DNA from: an uncultured Actinomycetes bacterium
GTDB lineage: Bacteria > Actinomycetota > Aquicultoria > CAJVYJ01
Assembly (NCBI GenBank): GCA_913009475.1
Contig: CAJVYJ010000110.1
Span: 1-6,472 of the forward strand
Direction of reading: 5' to 3'
Length of the DNA: 6,472 nucleotides
The notes beneath the pieces were generated by a model. The model ran no database searches. It was not told the origin of the DNA and worked only from the letters and a program-made list of their open reading frames with translations. A program made the translations under genes and the position numbers. Shown piece after piece: positions 1 through 4,614 of the stretch. Within the stretch, counting starts at the first letter, position 1, and each line of letters begins with the position of its first letter.

Positions 1-79
1 TTGTCATTGTCTTTTTTTTTTAATGATACGGCGACCACCGAGATCTACACTCTTTCCCTACACGACGCTCTTCCGATCT
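1..79 (+). other. Illumina P5/read-1 adapter at the contig end (artefact)
   Basis: Bases 22-79 match the 58-nt Illumina universal P5 plus read-1 adapter from memory, beginning AATGATACGGCG and ending CTCTTCCGATCT. Bases 12-21 are a poly-T run and 1-11 are random-looking. This is what a read 2 running through a short insert, then the adapter, then off the molecule's end gives after reverse complementing. None of it is genome. Translated in frame 1 it yields the known artefact peptide NDTATTEIYTLS..., which becomes a false N-terminus on the neighbouring gene. Confidence 0.99.
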
Positions 80-828
80 GTCATATAAAAGATAATTTAT
101 CCGCGCTTAAATCATCCATCTGGAATAATGGTGTTATATATCCAATTATGGCAATCAAAAATGGTGCCGGCTATTATGTTGTTGACGGAAAACGTCGCTG
201 TGCTGCCTGCCGCGATTTAAACTTGGGTGTCGACTTTAAAATACCCTCGTTGATTATAAGCGCCGATACTGCAAAAGCATCTCAGTTTAACCTTATTGCC
301 AATACGGTGCGAAATAATTTCGGTCCGCTTGAGCAAGCTGAGCTCAGTAACATTTTAATTAATAAATACAACAAGCAGCCGCAAGAGATTGCGGCTGCTC
401 TTGGCGTCAGCCAAGCTTATATAAAAAGGATAATAAATATTTTCACTCTGCCTAAAGAGATGATTGCGGCAACGCGGAGCGGCCGCATAACTTTTAGCCA
501 CGCTCTTTGGTTGACCAAGCTCTTACCGGCCCCCAAAAAGCTAGACTTTTGCTACCAACGCCTATTGAAAGACAAATTATCTATCCGTGATTTGGAGACA
601 TTGATTTCAAGTTTAAGAAAAAGTGATAATGAAAAAAATAGCTATCGATTTTTTAATCCCAAAGTCATCACTACTTCTGCCGGCTCCCGCCTCCGCTTTG
701 AGCCGCGCCGACGTTCTCTAAGAATTGAGCTGAACATTAAAAAAGATGAATCATTGGAAGTAATTTTTAAGACACTCAAGGATAACATCGACGATTTGTC
801 AAAAGATAAGTTGAAGGCGGTATCTTAA
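80..828 (+). CDS. ParB/Spo0J-like partition protein, 5'-truncated
   Basis: 248 genuine residues remain, counted here from the His codon at 82. The true start is lost behind the adapter; any Met upstream is adapter translation. Domains in order: a ParB N-terminal domain with LKSSIWNNGVIYPI (9-22) and the nucleotide-binding-type motif GKRRCAA (36-42, a variant of the ParB GERR box); box II-like NTVRNNFGPLEQA (74-86); a helix-turn-helix QEIAAALGVSQAYIKRI (101-117); then SGRITFSHALWL (133-144), matching the GkIs-HA segment after the HTH in ParB. Family role: binding centromere-like DNA and acting with ParA in plasmid or chromosome segregation; some relatives are regulators. No parA or parS is visible, and the C-terminal ~90 residues are not recognisable as a standard dimerisation domain. 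It is the only plus-strand gene, facing the TA cluster tail to tail. Family call is firm; partition role is inferred. Confidence 0.88.
374..399. repeat. Perfect 11-bp hairpin inside the parB-like gene
   Basis: Arms AGCAGCCGCAA (374-384) and TTGCGGCTGCT (389-399) are exact inverse complements around a GAGA loop (385-388). They lie in the codons for KQPQEIAAALG at the start of the HTH. Whether it forms in RNA or DNA, or reflects codon choice, cannot be told. Confidence 0.85.
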
Positions 829-860
829 ATTATTGATTTTAAAACGATTTTTATAAACAT

Positions 861-890
861 TTAACGCAACGAAAGCAACACGTCCCCTAA
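861..890 (+). repeat. Dispersed repeat family A, copy 1
   Basis: Contains AACGCAACGAAAGCAACACG followed by TCCCCTAA. Near-identical copies are at 2131-2162 and 6101-6133, and a diverged one at 1402-1436, all in this orientation. It begins the gene-free stretch 829-988, which also holds family B and C repeats and nothing else I can recognise. Function unknown. Confidence 0.75.
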
Positions 891-903
891 TATACCACGC
901 TTA

Positions 904-930
904 TCATTCCCGACCTGATCGGAAATCCAG
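904..930. repeat. Dispersed palindrome family B, copy 1 (degenerate)
   Basis: TCATTCCCGACCTGATCGGA followed by AATCCAG is a decayed version of the hairpin at 2185-2212. The arms ATTCCCGA and TCGGAAAT carry a mismatch. It follows a family A copy at short distance, as copy 2 does. Confidence 0.7.
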
Positions 931-945
931 GTATTTCGCAAGAAT

Positions 946-980
946 GACCGGTAACAATAGCATCGTAGAGGCAACCCCTT
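946..980. repeat. Dispersed repeat family C, copy 1 (degenerate)
   Basis: GACCGGTAACAATAGCATCG followed by TAGAGGCAACCCC resembles 1354-1380 and 4094-4120, where a similar segment leads into GTAGGGGC hairpins. The hairpin here is decayed (GTAGAGGC). Confidence 0.5.
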
Positions 981-988
981 ATTATACT

Positions 989-1060
989 TCAAAATAAATA
1001 TCGTTCTATTTCCAAAGCCTGATGAAAAATCCCTAAAATATCAATATCTCCATCGGGTTT
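989..1060 (-). pseudogene. C-terminal tail of a RelE/ParE-type toxin (remnant)
   Basis: Immediately after the antitoxin stop, in another frame and overlapping it by two bases, 23 codons read KPDGDIDILGIFHQALEIER then YLF and a stop (989-991). From family knowledge, RelE/ParE-superfamily toxins end with a strand carrying ...(I/V)xILxVxHxxxD.. such as this, and antitoxins like the neighbour are normally followed by such a toxin of about 90 residues. I infer that about 70 codons, including the start, were lost by deletion. The tail has no start codon of its own. Chance resemblance is possible because the match is short. Confidence 0.5.
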
Positions 1061-1238
1061 AATTAGATTTGATTCGTTGTTTTATTTCCTCGTTGCCAAT
1101 TAATCTCTTGGCTTCTGAATCAGACAATCCTCCCTGGATCATCCTAACAAAAGCAAGCTCACGAATAATTTCATCATATGAGCTATCTTCAGGCAGCTCT
1201 TGGATTATTTGAACCATTTGTTCTTTATCAGATGCCAT
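1059..1238 (-). CDS. Small antitoxin-like protein of a RelE/ParE-type module
   Basis: 59 residues, starting at ATG 1236-1238 with a strong ribosome site, AAAGGGGAATT, directly upstream. The frame is open further upstream, but that part is translated IS-like end sequence (1301-1345), so the longer start is rejected. The protein is acidic at the front (QELPEDSSYDEIIRELAFVR) and ends SDSEAKRLIGNEEIKQRIKS. This resembles the family of ~60-80 residue antitoxins with L-P-D/E-D-x-(S/T)-(Y/W)-x-(D/E)-I and a C-terminal (S/N)-H/N-E-E-(V/A/I)-K-x-R. Family role: neutralising a RelE/ParE ribonuclease or gyrase toxin. Here the toxin seems reduced to its tail (989-1060), so this would be an orphan antitoxin, perhaps able to counter related toxins elsewhere. 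The call rests on remembered family patterns. Confidence 0.6.
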   Translation of the reverse strand: MASDKEQMVQIIQELPEDSSYDEIIRELAFVRMIQGGLSDSEAKRLIGNEEIKQRIKSN

Positions 1239-1300
1239 AATTCCCCTTTCATTTCTATATTTATACCATTTAAACTTCTCTTTACGCCCAAAATTGTTAA

Positions 1301-1345
1301 TGTCGGATAAAACCGAAACAGGTGGCCGCAGTGGTCCGAAATACA
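1301..1345 (-). mobile_element. Solo IS21-like terminal sequence R1
   Basis: Plus-strand sequence TGTCGGATAAAACCGAAACA then GGTGGCCGCAGTGGTCCGAAATACA; on the minus strand it starts with TG (TGTATTTCGG...). Repeated TGGCCG-type motifs and a TG/CA tip resemble the multi-repeat ends of IS21-family elements. No transposase or opposite end is nearby. Similarity to R3 (4045-4085) continues past the tip for about 35 bases (to 1380). It lies just upstream of the antitoxin gene. Confidence 0.5.
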
Positions 1346-1372
1346 TATAAGATTACCGGAAACGATAACTTT

Positions 1373-1399
1373 GTAGGGGCGAGGCACGCCTCGCCCTTG
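1373..1399. repeat. Dispersed hairpin family C, copy 2
   Basis: GTAGGGGCGAGGCACGCCTC then GCCCTTG. GGGCGAGGC (1377-1385) and GCCTCGCCC (1388-1396) are perfect inverse complements separated by AC. It lies downstream of vapC and upstream of the small antitoxin, so it could slow or end transcription leaving vapC, but there is no clear T-run. Confidence 0.8.
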
Positions 1400-1401
1400 A
1401 A

Positions 1402-1436
1402 GTAACACAACAAGCGCAACCAACGTCCCCCAAAAT
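1402..1436 (+). repeat. Dispersed repeat family A, diverged copy
   Basis: GTAACACAACAAGCGCAACC then AACGTCCCCCAAAA aligns with the copies at 861, 2131 and 6101 with several changes. It lies 28 bases past the vapC stop codon, close to the position that the 6101-6133 copy takes after the second PIN gene (17 bases). Confidence 0.6.
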
Positions 1437-1464
1437 AATTCAAGAATAAAGACCAGGCCCCGTT

Positions 1465-1866
1465 TTAATATGAGTAGATATTAAAACCACATACAACCGT
1501 CGCGATAGCGTTGAAATCTTTATCGTTATGAAATAAACAAAGATCATTTTCTATGGCGGTCCTGGCAATCAAACAGTCAATTAGCTTGCGAACGGTCAAA
1601 CCCCGCCTGCGGCAAGCGCGATATATTTGCGCCGCCTCAATATATGAATTGGTATTTTTTAAAGAATATACCGGCAGTTCCAGGAGATATTTTTTAGTTC
1701 GTTTAAAATCCTTTTCACTCTTTATTCCTTGTAATATTTCGGCCAGTATTATGTCGGCAATGGCAATATCTTCGCCTTCCTCGATTAAGTGCCGTAGATG
1801 TAATTGGGTTTTCGTACCAGTAGCGTTGAAGAAATCCAGCCAGACAGAAGTGTCGATAAGTATCAA
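1465..1866 (-). CDS. vapC: VapC toxin, PIN-domain endoribonuclease
   Basis: 133 residues, the normal VapC length. All PIN acidic residues are visible: D5 in ILIDTSVW, E43 in LAEIL, D97 in KLIDCLIA, and D115 (with D117) in HNDKDF, predicting a Mg/Mn-dependent RNase of the kind that cuts tRNA or rRNA. Translation starts at TTG 1864-1866, which overlaps the vapB stop by four bases (TTGA). No in-frame ATG lies near, and ILIDTSVWLDFF is the usual PIN N-terminus. The overlap and weak start fit translational coupling that keeps toxin below antitoxin. The gene is co-transcribed with vapB from the promoter/operator at 2072-2105. No sign of damage. Confidence 0.93.
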   Translation of the reverse strand: MILIDTSVWLDFFNATGTKTQLHLRHLIEEGEDIAIADIILAEILQGIKSEKDFKRTKKYLLELPVYSLKNTNSYIEAAQIYRACRRRGLTVRKLIDCLIARTAIENDLCLFHNDKDFNAIATVVCGFNIYSY

Positions 1867-2060
1867 GCTTGATTTCTCCGCATCTCATCCAAATTACCAT
1901 CCCATCTTACCTTGCCTTCAAGCTTTAATAAGTTCTTCCTTTTTCTTTTAGATACCAATTCAGCCAACGCCAAATTGACTAGTTCTTTCTTGGTTTTAAT
2001 TTTTGTCAGCCTCATACCTTCTTTAACCAAGTTATCGTCCAAAACAATATTCGTTCTCAT
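1863..2060 (-). CDS. vapB: VapB-type antitoxin (ribbon-helix-helix)
   Basis: 65 residues starting at ATG 2058-2060, preceded by GAGGTGATTGCA, a good ribosome site; a more distant start would lie inside the operator. MRTNIVLDDNLVKEGMRLT is the typical beta strand and first helix of an RHH antitoxin, followed by KTKKELVNLALAELV (second helix) and a charged C-terminal tail with the WDGNLDEMR motif that typically wraps the PIN partner. Residues 1-45 should dimerise and bind the operator upstream; the tail should inhibit VapC. First gene of the pair, overlapping vapC by four bases. Confidence 0.92.
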   Translation of the reverse strand: MRTNIVLDDNLVKEGMRLTKIKTKKELVNLALAELVSKRKRKNLLKLEGKVRWDGNLDEMRRNQA

Positions 2061-2071
2061 TGCAATCACCT

Positions 2072-2105
2072 CAATACACATTGTATATCATATATATGTG
2101 TATTG
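2072..2105 (-). promoter_or_regulatory. vapBC operator/promoter: perfect 10-bp inverted repeat
   Basis: CAATACACAT (2072-2081) and ATGTGTATTG (2096-2105) are exact inverse complements separated by 14 bases, starting 12 bases upstream of the vapB ATG. The spacer contains TATGAT on the minus strand (2087-2092), a plausible -10 box; no convincing -35 is seen at 17 bases. RHH antitoxins bind short inverted repeats over their own promoter, so VapB binding here would block RNA polymerase. The repeat is seen directly; autoregulation is inferred. Confidence 0.72.
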
Positions 2106-2130
2106 CTACCATCATTATTCAACAAGTTTT

Positions 2131-2162
2131 AATAACGTAACGAAAGCAACAACGTCCCCTTA
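2131..2162 (+). repeat. Dispersed repeat family A, copy 2
   Basis: AATAACGTAACGAAAGCAAC then AACGTCCCCT, in the same orientation as the other copies. Here it lies upstream of vapB, not downstream of a gene, and is followed 22 bases later by a family B palindrome. The gene-free stretch 2106-2312 holds only these repeats and R2. Confidence 0.75.
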
Positions 2163-2184
2163 TCGGTCCGCCCACATTATGCTT

Positions 2185-2212
2185 GTCATTCCCGACCCCG
2201 ATCGGGAATCCA
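2185..2212. repeat. Dispersed palindrome family B, copy 2 (intact)
   Basis: GTCATTCCCGACCCCGATCG then GGAATCCA. Arms ATTCCCGA (2188-2195) and TCGGGAAT (2202-2209) pair perfectly around a 6-base loop. This repeat type occurs across many uncultured bacterial genomes (general knowledge). Confidence 0.85.
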
Positions 2213-2265
2213 CGGTCAACCGTGCATTCTTTAATCTATTAAGATCAGGGATGTGTTAACTAAAG

Positions 2266-2312
2266 ATGGCCGGAATGCCTGAAATGGTGGCCGCAGTGGG
2301 CCGAAATACGCA
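2266..2312 (-). mobile_element. Solo IS21-like terminal sequence R2
   Basis: ATGGCCGGAATGCCTGAAAT then GGTGGCCGCAGTGGGCCGAAATACGCA; its minus-strand tip is TGCGTATTTCGG. Same orientation as R1, R3 and R4. The tip abuts the break of the short reading frame 2313-2388, as R4 abuts the break in cas4. No transposase is present. Confidence 0.55.
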
Positions 2313-2388
2313 TTTTGGAGATTGACGCCGGTATTTTTAATTTCATTTGGTTGTAAATCAGTGTCGATTTTGCTCTTTTTTTTCTCAT
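2313..2388 (-). pseudogene. Unrecognised gene stub downstream of fic, cut by R2
   Basis: ATG 2386-2388 is preceded by a good ribosome site (AGAGGAATAT). It encodes about 25 basic residues, MRKKRAKSTLIYNQMKLKIP..., and then runs into the tip of R2, where the frame continues as translated IS-end sequence to a stop. It begins 34 bases after the fic stop, so it was probably the next gene of that operon. I do not recognise the family. Start signal, spacing and a break exactly at an IS-like tip argue for a real gene that lost its body; the evidence is modest. Confidence 0.4.
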
Positions 2389-2422
2389 ATATTCCTCTAT
2401 GCTGACTCAAATGGAATTTCCA

Positions 2423-3200
2423 TTAATCCACAAACGCCTTAAAATAGCGATAATATATATAATTGCGGGCATAATTTTTTTCTTCTTTGTATACTTGCAA
2501 TATATCAAGCTTTATCAAACGGTCAATCAGCTTCTGAGCGCCGGAGCGGGTAAAGCCGACTGCTTCCATAATATTTTTGGTTGTTATAACAGGATTGGTA
2601 AATAAATATCGTAAAACTTTTAAACTGCTTTCCGACTCCCTTTTACCCAGCATCTGTATCTTTTCCATATCCTTATCACGAATCTCACGAATTTTTTTTG
2701 CCACCTCGATTCCATCTTCAGCAGTCTGAATTATGCCTGTTAAAAAGAGACCAACCCATGCAAGAATATCGCCGTTGTGATAAGCGTTCAGCCTGTCATA
2801 ATACAATTGCTTATGCTTTTTAAAAAAGGAGGATAAAAATAATACCGGATTTTCAAGCAAGCCTTTTTGGAGCAACAAAAAGGTTATCAATAAGCGCCCG
2901 GTGCGACCATTACCGTCTAAAAACGGATGAATGGTTTCAAATTGCGCATGAGCGTAAGCAATATGAATAAGCGGCGTCCTTAAGAGCAAACATTTTGAGA
3001 AAAATTTCAATACCGGGTAATATCTGAGTAATGCCGTCTAGCTTACCGACCAATCTTTCAGCTTCTGCAGCTTTATTCAACAAATTTTGTCCAATATCAA
3101 ACATACCACGTACGGGAAACGGTTCGGGAATATACGCTACATAACCATTTGGTTGTCTTATTTTCTTACAAATAACAAGTTTTTTCATTTTAGTTGGCAT
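2423..3200 (-). pseudogene. fic: Fic-domain protein with an internal deletion and frame change
   Basis: Two overlapping frames hold the two ends of one Fic protein. The N-terminal frame (from ATG 3198-3200) gives MFDIGQNLLNKAAEAERLVG...FLKMFALKDAAYS. The C-terminal frame gives PLIHIAYAHAQFETIHPF then LDGNGRTGR, so the AMP-transfer motif HPFxxGNGRxxR is intact (2894-2929), followed by a winged-helix tail (KVLRYLF...GFTRSGAQKLIDRL). In related Fic proteins of ~370 residues about 110-120 residues lie between these parts, including the (S/T)xxxE inhibitory helix normally right after KDA. All that is missing, and the frames do not match, so no full product can be made. The junction falls in 2964-2974, where CCGCTTATTCA fits both flanks. 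Family role: AMPylation of target proteins, often toxin-like. No convincing ribosome site is seen. Confidence 0.88.
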
Positions 3201-3270
3201 TGAGTTTAAGATATAAACTATCTTACTATTTAGTTAACTTCTTGTCAAAGATGTAAACTAATTTTCTCAT

Positions 3271-3300
3271 TGTCACTGCCGACCCCGATCGGGAATCCAG
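3271..3300. repeat. Dispersed palindrome family B, copy 3
   Basis: TGTCACTGCCGACCCCGATC then GGGAATCCAG, with one arm altered (ACTGCCGA instead of ATTCCCGA). Together with the D hairpin at 3312-3329 it fills the gap between the ORF6N and fic genes. Confidence 0.7.
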
Positions 3301-3311
3301 GGCTTTTTTCT

Positions 3312-3329
3312 CCCCTCCAACAAGAGGGG
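3312..3329. repeat. Dispersed hairpin family D, copy 1
   Basis: CCCCTC (3312-3317) pairs with GAGGGG (3324-3329) and is followed by GCCGGGGGTGTGTGA. It starts about 15 bases after the restored ORF6N stop (3345-3347, minus strand), and a T-run (TTTTTT, 3304-3309) lies beside it on the plus strand. It might act as a weak terminator, but a similar hairpin occurs at 6025-6047, so it is first of all a repeat. Confidence 0.65.
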
Positions 3330-3344
3330 CCGGGGGTGTGTGAA

Positions 3345-3879
3345 CTAATCTTGATTTGACCGAAATCCAATTGGATACTTTTTCTTTAACTTTGGTGGCC
3401 TCATTAGCTGCTGAACGGCTTCCACTAGTGAAATAATTGCTTGATCGTGGGGCGGCAAGTTGGTGTTCCACTTCGCTTAACTTTAAAGCAAGTTCTTTTT
3501 GGCTCATTAAAATTTCACGAAGTTTAATAAAGACCCGCACAACATAAACGCTGATCTCTATTGCCCGTTTTGAATTAAGAACGCTTGCCGCCATAATTGC
3601 ACCGTGTTCCGTAAAAACAAACAGAAGCGTGGGGGAGAACTTGAGCTTAGAGAGGCGGTCGCATTCTGCGACCGCCTCTTCCTTTTCACTTTTAGTGAGC
3701 TGAAAGATAAAATCTTTTGGGAACCTTTTATTGTTACGTTTTACCTGCTCATTAAGTCGTTTTGTTTTTACCCCATAAAGTTCCGCTAGATCTGAATCAA
3801 TAATCACTTTCTGTCCACGAATAAGCATTATCTTGTTTTCTATATGCTCAATTGGTATTAATAATCGTTCTTTAACCAT
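3345..3879 (-). pseudogene. ORF6N-domain DNA-binding protein with a one-base frameshift
   Basis: ATG 3877-3879 has GGAG seven bases upstream. Residues ~7-122 are a clear ORF6N domain: IEHIENKIMLIRGQKVIIDS, DLAELYGVKTKRLNEQVKRN, RFPKDFIFQL, FTEHGAIMAASVLNSKRAIE, VVRVFIKLRE. After residue 143 the uninterrupted frame becomes atypical and reads through repeats to 3226. Deleting one base in the four-G run 3449-3452 (plus strand) restores AAHDQAIISLVEAVQQLMRP then PKLKKKYPIGFRSNQD and a TAG stop at 3345-3347, the usual C-terminal style of ORF6N proteins. The corrected protein is 177 residues. Family role: predicted DNA binding, known from phage antirepressor-like and mobile-element proteins; exact function unknown. 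It is upstream of fic on the same strand. The shift may be a real mutation or an assembly error. Confidence 0.87.
3651..3679. repeat. Perfect 13-bp hairpin inside the ORF6N gene
   Basis: AGAGGCGGTCGCA (3651-3663) and TGCGACCGCCTCT (3667-3679) are exact inverse complements around TTC. The minus-strand codons read EEAVAECDRLS, a normal ORF6N segment, so the palindrome sits in coding sequence without disturbing the protein. Confidence 0.88.
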
Positions 3880-3918
3880 TATGCAACTCCGCTATTCATA
3901 AAGGCCGTTATTACTCTT

Positions 3919-3947
3919 ATAATACCATTAGATTGTTACATAAACAA
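3919..3947 (-). promoter_or_regulatory. Candidate promoter of the ORF6N gene
   Basis: On the minus strand TTGTTT (3942-3947), a 17-base spacer and TATTAT (3919-3924) form a sigma-70-like promoter, predicting transcription from about 3912 and a ~33-base leader to the ATG at 3879. A 10-base palindrome AACATATGTT (3947-3956) touches the -35 box and could be an operator. Predicted from pattern only. Confidence 0.45.
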
Positions 3948-4044
3948 ACATATGTTCTGTTATTAAGCACTGTTATGCTATTAACCTTCGATGAAATGTA
4001 GCCGACGTCCACTAAATCCCACCACCCCCTAATTCTAATTATAC

Positions 4045-4085
4045 GGTTTAAACCGAAATGAGTGGCCGCAGTGGTCCGAAATACA
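4045..4085 (-). mobile_element. Solo IS21-like terminal sequence R3
   Basis: GGTTTAAACCGAAATGAGTG then GCCGCAGTGGTCCGAAATACA, almost the same as R1. The match with R1 runs past the tip through 4120 (ATATAAGATTACCG, AACGATAAC, GTAGGGGC). Part of the gene-free stretch 3880-4325, which holds a promoter, R3, a C hairpin, an unassigned segment and R4. Confidence 0.5.
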
Positions 4086-4112
4086 TATAAGATTACCGAA
4101 AACGATAACATC

Positions 4113-4139
4113 GTAGGGGCAATCCCTCGCGGTTGCCCG
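4113..4139. repeat. Dispersed hairpin family C, copy 3
   Basis: GTAGGGGCAATCCCTCGCGG then TTGCCCG. GGGCAA (4117-4122) pairs with TTGCCC (4133-4138), with CC/GG extending the stem past a one-base bulge. It is preceded by AACGATAACATC, as copy 2 is by AACGATAACTTT. Confidence 0.75.
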
Positions 4140-4268
4140 TTATTGATTATTTAATTGGTTGTTAAGTTGTTCGAATATTTCACTCTGACACGACAAAAAC
4201 TCTGCAGGCCCCGCCGGAAACCAACGTACCCCTTGATTGGGTTCGATGAAAACACCTATTTGACGAGG
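4140..4268 (-). other. Unassigned segment between the C hairpin and R4
   Basis: No recognisable gene. One minus-strand frame stays open for 42 codons (…GVRWFPAGPAEFLSCQSEIF…) to a TAA at 4140-4142, and begins right after the stop that ends the cas4/R4 read-through. There is no start codon with a ribosome site and the plus strand is similarly open for a shorter distance. It may be a decayed gene tail or chance. Confidence 0.2.
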
Positions 4269-4276
4269 TTAAACAG

Positions 4277-4325
4277 GGTGGCCGGATAAAACCGAAACAG
4301 GTGGCCGGATTGGCCGGAATGCGCA
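4277..4325 (-). mobile_element. IS21-like terminal sequence R4 interrupting cas4
   Basis: GGTGGCCGGATAAAACCGAA then ACAGGTGGCCGGATTGGCCGGAATGCGCA; the minus-strand tip is TGCGCATTCCGGCC. Three GGCCGG motifs plus a TG/CA tip make it the most IS21-like of the four copies. Its tip begins at 4325, exactly where the Cas4 reading stops making family sense (after ...KAKSME). No istA/istB or opposite end is present, so the element is a remnant. Confidence 0.6.
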
Positions 4326-4580
4326 CTCCATCGACTTTGCCTTTTTAACCTCATGGATGACTTTATCTTTACCGACAAAATCAATCTTGATGGTCTCATC
4401 TATCATCAACTCTTTATTGGCGCGCTCATATGATTGCTCGTGAATTAATTTGCCAATGGCTACCGCTCCAGACGTTTGCTCCATGGAAATATCACGGCTA
4501 AACAGCCAAAGCTTGCGTTGACAGATAAAGTAGTAATTTATCTTAGTGCCGGTAATCCGGGCAGGATTAAAATTAATCAT
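4326..4580 (-). pseudogene. cas4: Cas4 nuclease, N-terminal half only
   Basis: The first 85 residues match Cas4 of CRISPR adaptation modules: ITGTKINYYFICQRKLWLFS with the first cluster cysteine C20, IGKLIHE with H47, IKIDFVG with D67, and HEVKKAKSME with E77 and K79, i.e. the RecB-like PD-(D/E)XK residues. Cas4 proteins run to ~165-200 residues; the second half with the remaining three Fe-S cysteines is absent. At 4325 the frame enters R4 and reads translated repeat (RPPVSVLSGHPV) to a stop at 4269. It would not fold as a normal Cas4. Cas4 trims and selects prespacers with Cas1-Cas2, but no cas1, cas2 or CRISPR repeat array is in the window. It starts 34 bases after the ATPase stop; a weak AGGGGAAGG lies unusually far from the ATG. 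Confidence 0.87.
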
Positions 4581-4614
4581 ATTTCTATAATTAAGCCTTC
4601 CCCTGGTATATTAT

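Noticed and set aside
1059..1346. 95-residue minus-strand frame beginning MYFGPLRPPVSVLS
   Set aside because: Its first 36 residues are translated IS-like end and spacer; the ribosome site and family resemblance support the start at 1236-1238.
1553..2259. Plus-strand frames opposite vapBC (132 and 115 residues)
   Set aside because: Shadows of vapC and vapB on the other strand; no ribosome sites and no family features.
3226..3344. C-terminal extension of the ORF6N frame (…LVHTPPAPLVGGEKKALDS…)
   Set aside because: It is translation of the B and D repeats after a frameshift; the restored frame stops at 3345-3347.
3917..4111. 64-residue minus-strand frame
   Set aside because: Covers R3 repeat and the ORF6N promoter region, with no ribosome site or recognisable domain.
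4140..4268. 42-codon open stretch (…VRWFPAGPAEFLSCQSE…) as a gene remnant
   Set aside because: No start signal and I cannot place it in any family; listed only as an unassigned segment.
4140..4325. A complete IS21 element between R3 and R4
   Set aside because: The two ends point the same way, only about 200 bases lie between them, and no istA/istB coding is seen on either strand.
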